A stretch of 64,000 bases of DNA from Thalassolituus oleivorans MIL-1. GTDB lineage: Bacteria > Pseudomonadota > Gammaproteobacteria > Pseudomonadales > Oceanobacteraceae. Shown here in pieces: positions 8,768-17,570 of the stretch. The translations under genes were made by a program, and so were the position numbers. Where the stretch lies: positions 3,269,501-3,333,500 of the forward strand of contig NC_020888.1 of NCBI RefSeq assembly GCF_000355675.1, given 5' to 3'. The notes below the pieces were generated by a model. The model ran no database searches and was not told the DNA's origin. It saw only the letters and a program-made list of their open reading frames with translations. The stretch's first letter is position 1; every line of letters begins with the position of its first letter.

Positions 8768-9625
8768 ATGCTTAAACTTCTTTCTGCAACGCGTAAGCAC
8801 CCATTTCTGCCGGAATTAGATAACCCGCAAGCCGTATTTATGGATTTATCCAGTTCGCAACTGGTATTTAATGTACCGGCTGGTAACGAATGTGAACGAC
8901 GCTATAAACCGCTAGCAACACCATTAATTAGCGAGTTCGATATTTATAACCAACGTGGCTACGAATTCACTCACGAAGGATTCAGTACGGCGTGTTTGTT
9001 TCAACGCGACTTGGATTTTTTCTCCACACCCTCTGGCATTAAAAGTATTGGCACGATTAGCGTATCGGTCGCTGTCGATCAGGTTAACTGCCTACCCAAC
9101 GGTATGACCTGCTTAAACCCAAACCACTTTGAACAAGTCATGCTGCGATTACTGCACCGCCTAGGCCCAGGCAATCCTGGCTTTTGGAAGAAAATAGCGC
9201 CAGTAAACTGGAAGGTATTTTGCCGCAACGAATCGACTTTCGTTATGTGCGAAATGCGCAACGACCTAGACGCGATATTAAGGCCAACGCCTTACGACGC
9301 TATGCAATACACCAGCTTGGTAATGACTGCACTGGACGAACAACATCTTCTAAGAATTATGTTTCATAACACCGGCTACGTGCCCGACGCATTCGCCGCA
9401 AAAGTGCGTGGGCAAATTAGCCGATCAATCAAACTCAATTTAAATGAAGACGTAAAACGAAAACTAAGCGCCAGTAAAAGCAAATGGCCTAATGCAAAAA
9501 TATCGGAATACCGCGAACCGGAGAATTGGGCCTACCCTAAATGGCGCCGAGAGTTTAACGACATCGGCGAACCTAAAATCGTTGTCGCCAAACTCGGCAG
9601 CCCAGCGCCAGAGTTGAAGGTGTAA
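8768..9625 (+). CDS. Unrecognised 285-residue soluble protein
   Basis: The frame is open from TTG 8699, but that start would place the terminator at 8708-8753 inside the coding sequence. ATG 8768, preceded by AAGGA, is the better choice and gives 285 residues beginning MLKLLSATRKHPFLPELDNP. The protein looks soluble and alpha/beta, with conserved-looking patches such as EFDIYNQRGYEFTHEGFSTA and NCLPNGMTCLNPNHFEQVM, and a charged C-terminus (KLSASKSKWPNAKISEYREP). There is no signal peptide, HUH replication motif or nuclease motif that I can see. The family is not recognised. Its position behind a terminator and an HTH-controlled gene suggests conditional expression. Confidence 0.65.
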   Translation: MLKLLSATRKHPFLPELDNPQAVFMDLSSSQLVFNVPAGNECERRYKPLATPLISEFDIYNQRGYEFTHEGFSTACLFQRDLDFFSTPSGIKSIGTISVSVAVDQVNCLPNGMTCLNPNHFEQVMLRLLHRLGPGNPGFWKKIAPVNWKVFCRNESTFVMCEMRNDLDAILRPTPYDAMQYTSLVMTALDEQHLLRIMFHNTGYVPDAFAAKVRGQISRSIKLNLNEDVKRKLSASKSKWPNAKISEYREPENWAYPKWRREFNDIGEPKIVVAKLGSPAPELKV

Positions 9626-9946
9626 TCCATTTGGGATCTTGATGGGGGAGATGCTTGATATTGTAGGAGCGAAACTTTTTCGCGAAGGCGTCGAGATTGG
9701 AAAATTGGCGTTGATTATATTCTTGGTGCTCATCGCGAAAAAGTTTCGCTCTTACAAATTGGTCGCGACTACGAACAAACTCAAAAGAAACTGATTTTAA
9801 TTGCTCGATATCTTGGCATTACATAAAAGTATGCCTAATAAAATTCGAAGTAACTATTCGCTAATTGGCACATCTAAAATCGAAGCCCTCTTTAATCCGC
9901 TAAATAATAGAAGTGGCACCGCATTATAAATAGGTACGTCCACTTC
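9626..9946. other. Intergenic region with an inverted REP-like pair
   Basis: No gene is apparent between the 285-aa gene and the convergent immunity-like gene. The region is occupied by the repeat pair at 9661-9757 and AT-rich sequence. Confidence 0.6.
9661..9757. repeat. Inverted pair of REP-like units (BIME-like)
   Basis: The left unit (9661-9685, starting TTGTAGGAGCGAAAC) and right unit (9733-9757, ending TTTCGCTCTTACAA) are reverse complements over 25 bases with one mismatch. They are separated by 47 bases. Each unit is itself partly palindromic (GCGAAA/TTTCGC). Similar words occur at 7873-7926. The pair sits between convergent genes and could also stabilise or terminate transcripts from either side. 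Confidence 0.75.
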
Positions 9947-10528
9947 TCAGACAACCAGAGAATCAAATGCCAAACCTTTCAATTCATACTCAGCGACAAT
10001 TTTCCTGAAGCGATCACCACAATATAGAAAAGCGCAGTTATCAAAATCTGATTTAAATACAACTGGGTCGTTATCTCCAAATTCAAAACCTAGTCGCTTT
10101 ATACTAATTGGCATCCCCCCCTGATACTCCCACTCGCTTAATTCAGGATCTGCGTCTTTCTTCGTCAAGCAGTTAAAAATCCAGCATGGTTGTTCTTCAT
10201 TGAGAATACGAACGGGGAGTAATTCTCCGAATTTTCCTAACAGGTCACCAAGTAGTCGATAAGCCTTTGGGGTTAACACTAAAGCAGCACCTGCTGGCCA
10301 AATCGTGATATCAGGAATCTCAGGGGATTCAATATCTTCATTGGCTACAAATGTAGTTTCAATATCCGGCCACCAAGCTTTCATTTTTGTTGAGCGACGA
10401 CTAAATTCCATAATGTCATCAAATTCGAGGCCTAAATCACGCGGAGCACGGCGAATGATATCTAGAGGGTCGAGCGCTAACATAGAGTACAGATAATCTC
10501 TGTATGAAAGGCGATAAAACTTACTCAT
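9947..10528 (-). CDS. Imm11-like immunity protein (partner of the AHH nuclease)
   Basis: The 193-residue protein matches the layout of the Imm11 family (DUF1629) of polymorphic-toxin immunity proteins. A central segment IPDITIWPAGAALVLTPKAY leads into LLGKFGELLPVRI, then a cysteine/aromatic stretch (CWIFNCL), and the protein ends with FDNCAFLYCGDRFRKIVAEY followed by ELKGLAFDSLVV. The last part resembles the 'serR/F-x-x-vv-e ... l-kGl-x-f' ending of that family. Assignment is from remembered family patterns, not a search. It overlaps the stop of the upstream AHH nuclease gene by four bases, the usual toxin-then-immunity arrangement. It would act in the cytoplasm by binding and blocking the nuclease. 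Confidence 0.7.
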   Translation of the reverse strand: MSKFYRLSYRDYLYSMLALDPLDIIRRAPRDLGLEFDDIMEFSRRSTKMKAWWPDIETTFVANEDIESPEIPDITIWPAGAALVLTPKAYRLLGDLLGKFGELLPVRILNEEQPCWIFNCLTKKDADPELSEWEYQGGMPISIKRLGFEFGDNDPVVFKSDFDNCAFLYCGDRFRKIVAEYELKGLAFDSLVV

Positions 10529-11250
10529 ACCGTATTTCCCGATTTCATTTTTTGAATAGCAGTTTTAGGCTCATTCTGCTGCATGATTCGTCCTACAACC
10601 TGAAGCTGCGTCTTGATCTGGTCTTGATTTGTCATAGCAGAAATACGCTCCCAGAGAAGATACTCATAATCATGGTTGTGGTACTTCCGATGACCTCTTG
10701 ATTCTGGCATCGACCAATGAGGTGCTGAGCAGTCTTTACATAACAAATAGATGCCATTAGCAGGATCGTTGATGCGCACACCATAGGTATGTAATCGAAT
10801 CCGAGTCATCCGAGTTAGCGCAGGAATTTTCCCCTTTCCTGGGCATATATGATGAGCTGAATGCTCAGCGCTTGGTTTAGGAATCCCTTCAGCGGCCATA
10901 TTGCGTTCAAGATCTGCAGTGGGATGGTGCCCTTCACTCATCAGCATATCGAACGCATCCGCTCGACTCCACATATCGCTATTATCGTTCGTTGCTGCCA
11001 TTCCTTGTGCGCGATACTCTAGTAGCTGATCTTGAATCTGAGATATCGTACTTAGTTTAGCCCGTTCACGAGCGAGAAAGGCAATCCCGTCAGCCACTGC
11101 CTTTTTTCGATCTGCTTCGACCATGGAGGTTGAACTGACCGAATAAAATGCTTTCAGGTTTCGCTCATGCTCATCTAGCGCAGCTTCAAATGCACTTTTC
11201 TCATGTGCAAACTTAGTAATCCGCACACCATTGCGGTATTCGAGTTCCAT
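10525..11250 (-). CDS. AHH-family nuclease (toxin-like)
   Basis: The 241-residue protein has a helical N-terminal region (about 1-120; EKSAFEAALDEHERNLKAFY and RERAKLSTISQIQDQLLEYR) and a C-terminal AHH nuclease domain. The signature is seen at A132-H133-H134 (EHSAHHICPGKG), followed by RIRLHTYGVRINDPANGIYL (151-170) and a second histidine cluster HRKYHNHDYEYL (187-198). AHH domains are a branch of the HNH/treble-clef superfamily nucleases found in polymorphic toxins. There is no signal peptide, PAAR, VgrG, Rhs or LXG region. The next gene, overlapping by four bases, is Imm11-like. A 46-base gap separates it from the DUF5131 gene upstream. Confidence 0.8.
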   Translation of the reverse strand: MELEYRNGVRITKFAHEKSAFEAALDEHERNLKAFYSVSSTSMVEADRKKAVADGIAFLARERAKLSTISQIQDQLLEYRAQGMAATNDNSDMWSRADAFDMLMSEGHHPTADLERNMAAEGIPKPSAEHSAHHICPGKGKIPALTRMTRIRLHTYGVRINDPANGIYLLCKDCSAPHWSMPESRGHRKYHNHDYEYLLWERISAMTNQDQIKTQLQVVGRIMQQNEPKTAIQKMKSGNTV

Positions 11251-11296
11251 AATATTCCCTTATTCATTACCAGTAACGCCCTGATTTTCTGTGGTA

Positions 11297-12034
11297 TCAA
11301 ACAGCAATTGCTGGAATCATGTCCCAAATCTGGCCATCCAATAAACGACCATTCGCCTTTTTATTTCGTTGAATACCATCAACACCCCATGCCCCCCACT
11401 GCTTGAAGAAAAAATCAACATCCGCAGATAAACATTGGTTACGAATATTCAACGCCCACGATTCCATCATGGGACGAGCTCCAAAACCCGATTCACCACC
11501 AACAATGACCCAGTGGATATTTTTTAGGTTTAATTGCCCCAGATCTTCGAGCAAAGGCTCAATAGAAAGAAAGCGAGTATCAGCTTTGATAGCTGCCAAG
11601 TCTTTGATGCGAGGCTTGCCGTACTTTCTATCTTCAACTGAAACGCCCAACCATGCATTATCTGGAACATCGCGAGTCTCAAAATAGCGAAGCATATTCT
11701 TACTGCGCTTGGTTAGTATCTGATAAGTATGATGCGGCGTCTGACGAATAACATCCATCACCTGATCAATGAAGCTATCAGGCACTTCCTCTTGAAACAA
11801 ATCACTCATCGAATTCACAAAGTACATCGTCGGTTTACGACGCTGCAATGGTTGCTGGAGGCGCTCTGGCATCAGACTCAACTTAAAACCATTGTCATAG
11901 CCTGCAGCACCCATAGCCTTAAGGCGCTTAGCCATTACCTCGGCATAGCAGTGTTTACATCCGGGAGAGACTTTTGTACAGCCAGTCACCGGATTCCAAG
12001 TCTGCTCAGTCCATTCAATTTTGCTCATCGTCAA
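11297..12034 (-). CDS. DUF5131 / phage Gp37-Gp68 family three-Cys protein
   Basis: The 245-residue protein belongs to the phage Gp37/Gp68 family (DUF5131), named from characteristic blocks: KIEWTEQTWNPVTGCTKVSP, then GCKHCYAE, LTKRSKNMLRYF, WLGVSVED, FLSIEPLLEDLG, WVIVGGESG and FFFKQWGAWG. C19, C26 and C29 form a C-x6-C-x2-C cluster that resembles, but is not identical to, the radical-SAM CX3CX2C motif. Proteins with this motif are recurrently encoded beside TcmP, as here, where its start overlaps the tcmP stop by four bases. Its reaction is not known; an iron-sulfur radical role is inference. The initiator is probably the ATG at 12034 or the second Met two codons on. Confidence 0.88.
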   Translation of the reverse strand: MTMSKIEWTEQTWNPVTGCTKVSPGCKHCYAEVMAKRLKAMGAAGYDNGFKLSLMPERLQQPLQRRKPTMYFVNSMSDLFQEEVPDSFIDQVMDVIRQTPHHTYQILTKRSKNMLRYFETRDVPDNAWLGVSVEDRKYGKPRIKDLAAIKADTRFLSIEPLLEDLGQLNLKNIHWVIVGGESGFGARPMMESWALNIRNQCLSADVDFFFKQWGAWGVDGIQRNKKANGRLLDGQIWDMIPAIAV

Positions 12035-12903
12035 TCACCAAAATTCTTTTTCAATATGTGTTTAGCTACTCTATCGGCGAGTCCATGTGCTCTAGGGCTT
12101 TTGTTCGAGACAGCGAAATAAAATAGAAATAATGGACTCCCTTTATTTTTCAAAACGGTAGGTTCAGCAACGTAAGGAAATATCTGCTTAAGCCTCTCAG
12201 TAACCCATTGTTGTAATTCTCGCGAGTTTACCCGCTCAATCGGTAGCTCTTGATCTAATTCATCAAAAAGGTCTTGAATGACAGGTACTTCGCACTTTTT
12301 ATATAACGCCTCTTCCCACTCACTCGTTCCTAAAAGCCTATCCAGAGTACTTTTCCATTCGGGTTTTACTTTGGCGCCATCCTTAGGAGTCATTCTAAGA
12401 ATTACCGATAGTGGGAACAAAAGCCACAAATCTATTTTTTGAGAATTAGCAACGTGGCTAAGGGTATCCCAGTCTAACTGGGTGCTATATGGATCTAGAA
12501 ACAGTATCGCTCTGTCGTCAGGCCCTAGTGTATTGCAAAACTTGGGAACAAAGCGATTGGCATCTAATTTACTTACGCGAATATTGCGCTCAGGAAACTC
12601 CTTCCGAAGTTCATTTAACGCCTCAACATGTTCAGGGTTTAAATCATTAAAATGATACTGGTAAAACCCTGGATCAACACTCAACGCTGTCAGAACAGAG
12701 CCACGAAAGTCTTCATTTGGAATTAGAATATTTTGCTCACCATCAATAACAGGATCGTGAGAGCCAGTACCTGCAAAAGCATCCGCGTAATGCAGTTTAA
12801 ACGGCATATTTTTTAAAGCAGTTGTATAAAATTTAAGATATTCATCCAAAATCACAAGTTTCTTTCGAGTCCACACTCCACCAAACTTATGTTTAACTAC
12901 CAT
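12031..12903 (-). CDS. tcmP: Three-Cys-motif partner protein TcmP
   Basis: The 290-residue protein matches the TcmP family: an N-terminal KHKFGGVWTRKKLVILDEYL, a Rossmann methyltransferase-like motif FKLHYADAFAGTGS (about 36-48), an internal FNDLNPEHVEAL segment and AILFLDPYSTQLDW (132-145) in the place of the DPPY-type motif IV. A TTG start upstream would add six residues, but AGAAGGA lies seven to eight bases before the ATG at 12903, so that start is chosen. It is the first gene of a four-gene minus-strand run and overlaps the DUF5131 gene by four bases. S-adenosylmethionine binding is inferred from motifs; the substrate is unknown. Confidence 0.88.
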   Translation of the reverse strand: MVVKHKFGGVWTRKKLVILDEYLKFYTTALKNMPFKLHYADAFAGTGSHDPVIDGEQNILIPNEDFRGSVLTALSVDPGFYQYHFNDLNPEHVEALNELRKEFPERNIRVSKLDANRFVPKFCNTLGPDDRAILFLDPYSTQLDWDTLSHVANSQKIDLWLLFPLSVILRMTPKDGAKVKPEWKSTLDRLLGTSEWEEALYKKCEVPVIQDLFDELDQELPIERVNSRELQQWVTERLKQIFPYVAEPTVLKNKGSPLFLFYFAVSNKSPRAHGLADRVAKHILKKNFGD

Positions 12904-13190
12904 GTCAAAGTTCCTTCTCAATATCCCTAACCAATTTAGTCAATATCCAGCTCAGACGATAACGTCTATATATGACTAACTTTCATACTAATCGGGATTA
13001 TCTGCTGTATCAATTCTAGTAAGCAAGTAGAATACCCTTTACTTCATTGACCCATTTATTAGAGATCACATCTCCCACACCAGATTTCTGTATCAGTCTC
13101 CTTTCCAGTACAATCTCGCTCCAGTTTGTACATCCATTAGCACGATCCCGTTAACCACGCCCGTAATCGAATCAGAAGGACACGCACGAC

Positions 13191-15767
13191 ATGAGTCAGG
13201 CCAGCGCCCATACCCCGATGATGCAGCAATACCTCAAGATTAAGGGGGAGTTTGCGGATACGATTCTGTTCTATCGTATGGGCGATTTTTACGAGCTGTT
13301 CTTTGATGACGCTAAGCGCGCGGCGCAGTTGCTGGATATCACCTTAACCGCGCGTGGTCAGAGCGGTGGTAAGCCAATTCCGATGGCAGGTGTGCCTTAT
13401 CATGCGGCGGAAAACTACATTGCTAAGCTGGTGCGCCAAGGGGTGTCGGTAGCGATTGCTGAGCAAATCGGTGACCCCGCCACCAGTAAAGGGCCGGTTG
13501 AGCGCAAGGTAGTGCGTATTCTTACGCCGGGTACCCTGACCGACGAAGCCTTTCTGGATGAACGCCAAGATAACTTATTAGTAGCGCTGTGTTCATCCAA
13601 GCAACGTCATGGCTTAGCGGTATTGGAAATAAGCAGTGGTCGCTTTACGGTAATGGAGGTCGATGGCGAAGCAGCGCTGTTAGCCGAAATTGAGCGCTTA
13701 CGCCCTGCCGAGTTATTGCTGGCCGAAGATCAAGATATTGCGGATGAGATAAGTGAGCGCGCGGGCAGTAAAATGCTTGCGCCGTGGCATTTCGAAAGCG
13801 ATACCGCGCTGCGTTTATTAACCGAACAATTAAAAACTCGCGATTTACGCGGCTTTGGTTGCGAAGGTATGACGGTGGCAATTCGCGCCGCCGGTGCCTT
13901 GTTGCATTATGCCCAAGATACCCAGCGCAATAGCCTGCCGCACATACGTTCGATTGCGGTTGAGCAAGCCAGCGATGCCATTATTATCGACCCCGCCAGT
14001 CGCCGTAATTTAGAAATCGATATTAATCAAAAAGGCGATTCGCTTTATACACTCGCATGGGTGATGGATAAAACCGCTACAGCAATGGGCAGTCGCTTAT
14101 TACGTCGTTGGTTAAATCGACCGCTACGTGATCGCGCACTACTGCAACAACGCCAAGGCTTAATCGCCCAGTGTTTGCAACATTATGCCTGGGAAGATTT
14201 ACACAAAGCCTTACGCCAAGTAGGCGACGTTGAACGTATTTTATCGCGTGTGGCGCTGGGTTCTGCCCGCCCGCGTGATCTCGCACGCTTGCGCGATGCG
14301 TTAACCGTGATTCCGGAAATTCGCCAGCATTTAAGCGGCCTAGATGGCGAGCTAGCCGCAGGCATTGCTAAGCGTGCGCCGGAGTTTCCGCAATGGGTTG
14401 AGCGCTTAACGAAAGCGATTATTGAAAACCCACCCGTGATTATTCGTGATGGTGGCGTGATTGCCGAAGGCTACGATAGCGAATTAGATGAGCTGCGTTC
14501 ACTGAGCGAAAACGCGGGCGATTATCTAGTTAAGCTAGAGCAAGAAGAGTTGGCGCGCACTGGCTTAAGTACGTTAAAAGTCGGCTATAACCGTGTGCAT
14601 GGCTATTACATCGAAATCAGTAAATCCCAAGCCGAAAAGGCACCGGTCGAATACATTCGTCGCCAAACATTAAAAAATGCCGAACGATTTATTACTCCAG
14701 AATTAAAAGCATTTGAAGATAAAGCGTTAAGTGCCAAAAGCCGTTCGCTCAGCCGTGAAAAATTTTTATACGAAGAATTATTAACCGCACTGGCCGAGGA
14801 TTTAATTCCACTGCAAGTCTGCGCTGCGGCACTATCGGAGCTGGATGTTTTGGTGTGTTTTGCCGAGCGTGCCGATAGCCTGCGTTTAACTCAACCAGAG
14901 CTGGTCGACGAAAGCCGCTTGGAAATTATCCAAGGTCGTCATCCTGTAGTGGAAAGCTTAATTACCGATCCATTTGTTGCCAACAATACGTCGCTGACGA
15001 ATGATCGACGCATGCAGATCATTACCGGCCCAAACATGGGCGGTAAATCGACCTACATGCGTCAAGTCGCGGTCATTACTTTGCTGGCTCATGTCGGCAG
15101 TTATGTGCCCGCAGAATCGTGCCGACTCGGGCCGATTGATCGTATCTTTACCCGTATGGGGTCAGCAGATGATGTCGCCGGTGGTCGTTCGACCTTTATG
15201 GTAGAAATGACCGAAACGGCCAATATTTTACACAATGCCACGCGCGACAGTTTGGTATTGATGGATGAAGTCGGTCGCGGCACCAGCACCTTTGATGGCT
15301 TGTCTTTGGCTTGGGCGGCTGCCGCGCATTTAGCCGATGAGACCGAAGCTTTCACCCTGTTCGCAACCCACTACTTCGAGATGACGGCCCTGCCCGAGCA
15401 GCACCCAACCGCCGTTAACGTGCATCTTAAAGCCACCGAACATGACGAGCGTATTATCTTTATGCACTCCGTCGAAGATGGTCCTGCGAGTCAGAGCTAC
15501 GGTCTACAAGTTGCCCAACTGGCGGGGGTTCCAGCTACGGTTATTCAACAAGCGCGGGCGCAATTGCAACTTCTTGAAAAAGGCAGTCACGACCTAGCGG
15601 CACCAGTTAAAACCACCAGCAAAACAGCGAAAGTGTTGCCACTGCAAAACGATTTATTTGCGGCCGCCCCCTCGATTGTGGAGGAGAAATTGGCGGGCAT
15701 TAGCCCTGATGATTTATCACCTCGGCAGGCGCTTGAACTGCTCTATCAATTGAAAGGGCTGCTCTAA
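13191..15767 (+). CDS. mutS: DNA mismatch repair protein MutS
   Basis: MutS recognises base mismatches and small loops and, with MutL, licenses excision of the new strand. The 858-residue protein has the mismatch-binding domain with the Phe-x-Glu motif ([17 protein letters not shown], about 27-43), connector and lever domains, the clamp, and the ABC-type ATPase with Walker [10 protein letters not shown] (about 613-621), Walker [17 protein letters not shown] and the conserved [11 protein letters not shown]. Length is typical (E. coli 853). The C-terminal tail [15 protein letters not shown] is the tetramerisation segment. The 287 bases upstream contain no gene. It closes the accessory island on the right and is transcribed alone, with fdxA 178 bases downstream. 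Confidence 0.98.
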   Translation: MSQASAHTPMMQQYLKIKGEFADTILFYRMGDFYELFFDDAKRAAQLLDITLTARGQSGGKPIPMAGVPYHAAENYIAKLVRQGVSVAIAEQIGDPATSKGPVERKVVRILTPGTLTDEAFLDERQDNLLVALCSSKQRHGLAVLEISSGRFTVMEVDGEAALLAEIERLRPAELLLAEDQDIADEISERAGSKMLAPWHFESDTALRLLTEQLKTRDLRGFGCEGMTVAIRAAGALLHYAQDTQRNSLPHIRSIAVEQASDAIIIDPASRRNLEIDINQKGDSLYTLAWVMDKTATAMGSRLLRRWLNRPLRDRALLQQRQGLIAQCLQHYAWEDLHKALRQVGDVERILSRVALGSARPRDLARLRDALTVIPEIRQHLSGLDGELAAGIAKRAPEFPQWVERLTKAIIENPPVIIRDGGVIAEGYDSELDELRSLSENAGDYLVKLEQEELARTGLSTLKVGYNRVHGYYIEISKSQAEKAPVEYIRRQTLKNAERFITPELKAFEDKALSAKSRSLSREKFLYEELLTALAEDLIPLQVCAAALSELDVLVCFAERADSLRLTQPELVDESRLEIIQGRHPVVESLITDPFVANNTSLTNDRRMQIITGPNMGGKSTYMRQVAVITLLAHVGSYVPAESCRLGPIDRIFTRMGSADDVAGGRSTFMVEMTETANILHNATRDSLVLMDEVGRGTSTFDGLSLAWAAAAHLADETEAFTLFATHYFEMTALPEQHPTAVNVHLKATEHDERIIFMHSVEDGPASQSYGLQVAQLAGVPATVIQQARAQLQLLEKGSHDLAAPVKTTSKTAKVLPLQNDLFAAAPSIVEEKLAGISPDDLSPRQALELLYQLKGLL

Positions 15768-15945
15768 TTCGGTAAAACCGATAAGACATTCTCGGATTAT
15801 GGCGATAGATAACCGTTCAAATCCGAGGATTGACCTTGCTCCCAAGCCACTAGCTACCTAGAATAGCGGGCTTAATTATAGGTGAATATTAAATCGCCAA
15901 CTGCCGACACCGTTTCGGCCTGCGCCGTAGATTAGGAGAGAACGC

Positions 15946-16269
15946 ATGACCTTCGTTGTGGTTGATAACTGTGTGAAGTGTAAATACACCGACTGTGTTG
16001 AAGTATGTCCAGTTGATTGTTTCTATGAAGGCCCGAACTTTCTAGTTATTCACCCAGACGAGTGCATTGATTGCGCCCTGTGTGAACCAGAGTGCCCAGC
16101 AGAAGCGATCTTCTCGGAAGATGAAGTACCAGCGGGCCAAGAGAAGTACATCGAATTGAACGCTGAATTGGCAGAAGTATGGCCAAACATCACCGAACAG
16201 AAAGACCCAATGCCAGATGCGGCAGAATGGGATGGCGTTCCTGATAAGATGGAACACATCATTCGTTAA
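15946..16269 (+). CDS. fdxA: 7Fe-8S ferredoxin FdxA
   Basis: This 107-residue ferredoxin of the Azotobacter FdI type holds one [3Fe-4S] and one [4Fe-4S] cluster. The N-terminal half shows Cys at 9, 12, 17, 21 and 25 ([17 protein letters not shown]), followed by [17 protein letters not shown]. The acidic C-terminal extension ([18 protein letters not shown]) is characteristic of FdxA. In many gammaproteobacteria it is found next to mutS, as here. A bidirectional terminator follows 22 bases after the stop, separating it from convergent moeA. It serves as a low-potential electron carrier; the physiological partner is not evident from this window. Confidence 0.96.
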   Translation: MTFVVVDNCVKCKYTDCVEVCPVDCFYEGPNFLVIHPDECIDCALCEPECPAEAIFSEDEVPAGQEKYIELNAELAEVWPNITEQKDPMPDAAEWDGVPDKMEHIIR

Positions 16270-16291
16270 TATTGTTATTAACGATGCCTAC

Positions 16292-16319
16292 AAAAAGCGC
16301 CTAACTCAGGCGCTTTTTT
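16292..16319. terminator. Bidirectional terminator between fdxA and moeA
   Basis: AAAAAGCGCC and GGCGCTTTTTT pair across a seven-base loop, with A and T tracts on opposite sides, so it can end transcripts from both convergent genes. Confidence 0.9.
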
Positions 16320-16322
16320 GTT

Positions 16323-17570
16323 TTAGGCTAACCATTCGTCGAACACCTCTACGGTTACGGTTTCACCTGCTGTTACTCGCCCACGTTCTTTCTCCAGCAC
16401 GATATAACAGTTGGCTTGGCTCATCGAACTGAGTACACCTGAGCCTTGCGCGCCCGTCGTTGCGACGACTAACTGCCCTTCTTCATTTGGCTTAGCAATA
16501 GCACGCTGATAATCCGTTCGACCGGGCGATTTACGTAAATCGGTTAGCGTAGTTGCATTAAAACGCAGCGGCTTCGCTAATGTTTCACCCGCCATTGTGC
16601 GCAGCAAAGGCAAAGCAAGCTGATGTAAAGTGACTAAAGCCGATACGGGATTGCCCGGCAAGCCAATAAACCAACTTGAGGGTAAGCGCCCAAACGCAAA
16701 CGGCTTGCCCGGTTTAATCGCTAACTTCCAAAAATTCAGCTGCCCCAATTCCTCTAGCACAGTGCGAGTTAAATCCGCTTCGCCCACCGACACGCCACCG
16801 GACGTAATCACCACATCGGCTTGTTCATCTGCTTGGGTAAACGCAGCACGCAAGGCCATTAAATCATCCGCTACGGCTGGCATAGTAATCAGCTCGACGC
16901 CCAAGCGCTGTAACATAGGCGTCAGAGTAAACGAATTACTTTCGTAAATATTACCCGGTAGCAACGGCGTTCCCGGTGGTTGTAGTTCATCGCCCGTGGT
17001 CACCAGTGCAACTCGTAACCGACGGACAACAGTCACGGTGGCGATACCAATGCTGGCCAACAAACCGCAATCCGCAACGCGTAAACGGCGACCCGCAGGT
17101 AAGATAGTAACAAGCTTGCGGATGTCTTCACCGGCGCGACGTATATTCATGCCTTCGTTCAATGCCACACCCGCAGCAAATACTACGGAATCGCCGGTAC
17201 GTTGCGCATCTTCTTGCATCACTACTGCGCTTGCACCTTGCGGTATTGGCGCACCCGTCATAATGCGCACAGTTTTACCCTGCGCTAGTGCCTCTATATA
17301 CGGATGACCTGCTAAAACCGTTGCAACGATCTCTACTGGCTGCGTCACATCGCTAAGATGATGCAGCGCGTATCCATCCATCGCCGAGTTGTCGTGTGGC
17401 GGTACATTGATAGGGCTAATGACATCCGCGGCTAATACTCGACCATGAGCTTCACTTAATGGAATAGCTTCTGTTTCGGTCAGCACTGAAATGGTTTCTA
17501 ACAAATATTGCAGCGCATCTTCAATCGGGGTTAAACCGGGTTTGTTGCAATGATCTTGTGTTTGCTTCAT
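16323..17570 (-). CDS. moeA: Molybdopterin molybdenumtransferase MoeA
   Basis: MoeA inserts molybdate into adenylylated molybdopterin to form molybdenum cofactor. The 415-residue protein shows the MoeA N-terminal module (PLSEAHGRVLAADVISPINV, PPHDNSAMDGYAL), the MRAGEDI-like RRAGEDIRK segment, the MogA-like domain (VALVTTGDEL, VVITSGGVSVGEADLT) and the ending KLAIKPGKPFAFG with LPGNPVSAL. Length is normal. It overlaps the upstream fumarylacetoacetate-hydrolase-family gene by four bases, so the two are co-transcribed and translationally coupled, although no functional link is known to me. moaA and mobA are not in the window. Confidence 0.96.
   Translation of the reverse strand: MKQTQDHCNKPGLTPIEDALQYLLETISVLTETEAIPLSEAHGRVLAADVISPINVPPHDNSAMDGYALHHLSDVTQPVEIVATVLAGHPYIEALAQGKTVRIMTGAPIPQGASAVVMQEDAQRTGDSVVFAAGVALNEGMNIRRAGEDIRKLVTILPAGRRLRVADCGLLASIGIATVTVVRRLRVALVTTGDELQPPGTPLLPGNIYESNSFTLTPMLQRLGVELITMPAVADDLMALRAAFTQADEQADVVITSGGVSVGEADLTRTVLEELGQLNFWKLAIKPGKPFAFGRLPSSWFIGLPGNPVSALVTLHQLALPLLRTMAGETLAKPLRFNATTLTDLRKSPGRTDYQRAIAKPNEEGQLVVATTGAQGSGVLSSMSQANCYIVLEKERGRVTAGETVTVEVFDEWLA

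Noticed and set aside
8018-9625. Filamentous (inovirus) prophage suggested by the Cro/C1-like regulator
   Set aside because: No rolling-circle HUH replication motif, Zot-like ATPase, coat protein or attachment repeats can be seen around it.
13344-15355. Several 60-85 codon minus-strand frames within mutS
   Set aside because: All are shadows of the mutS coding frame.
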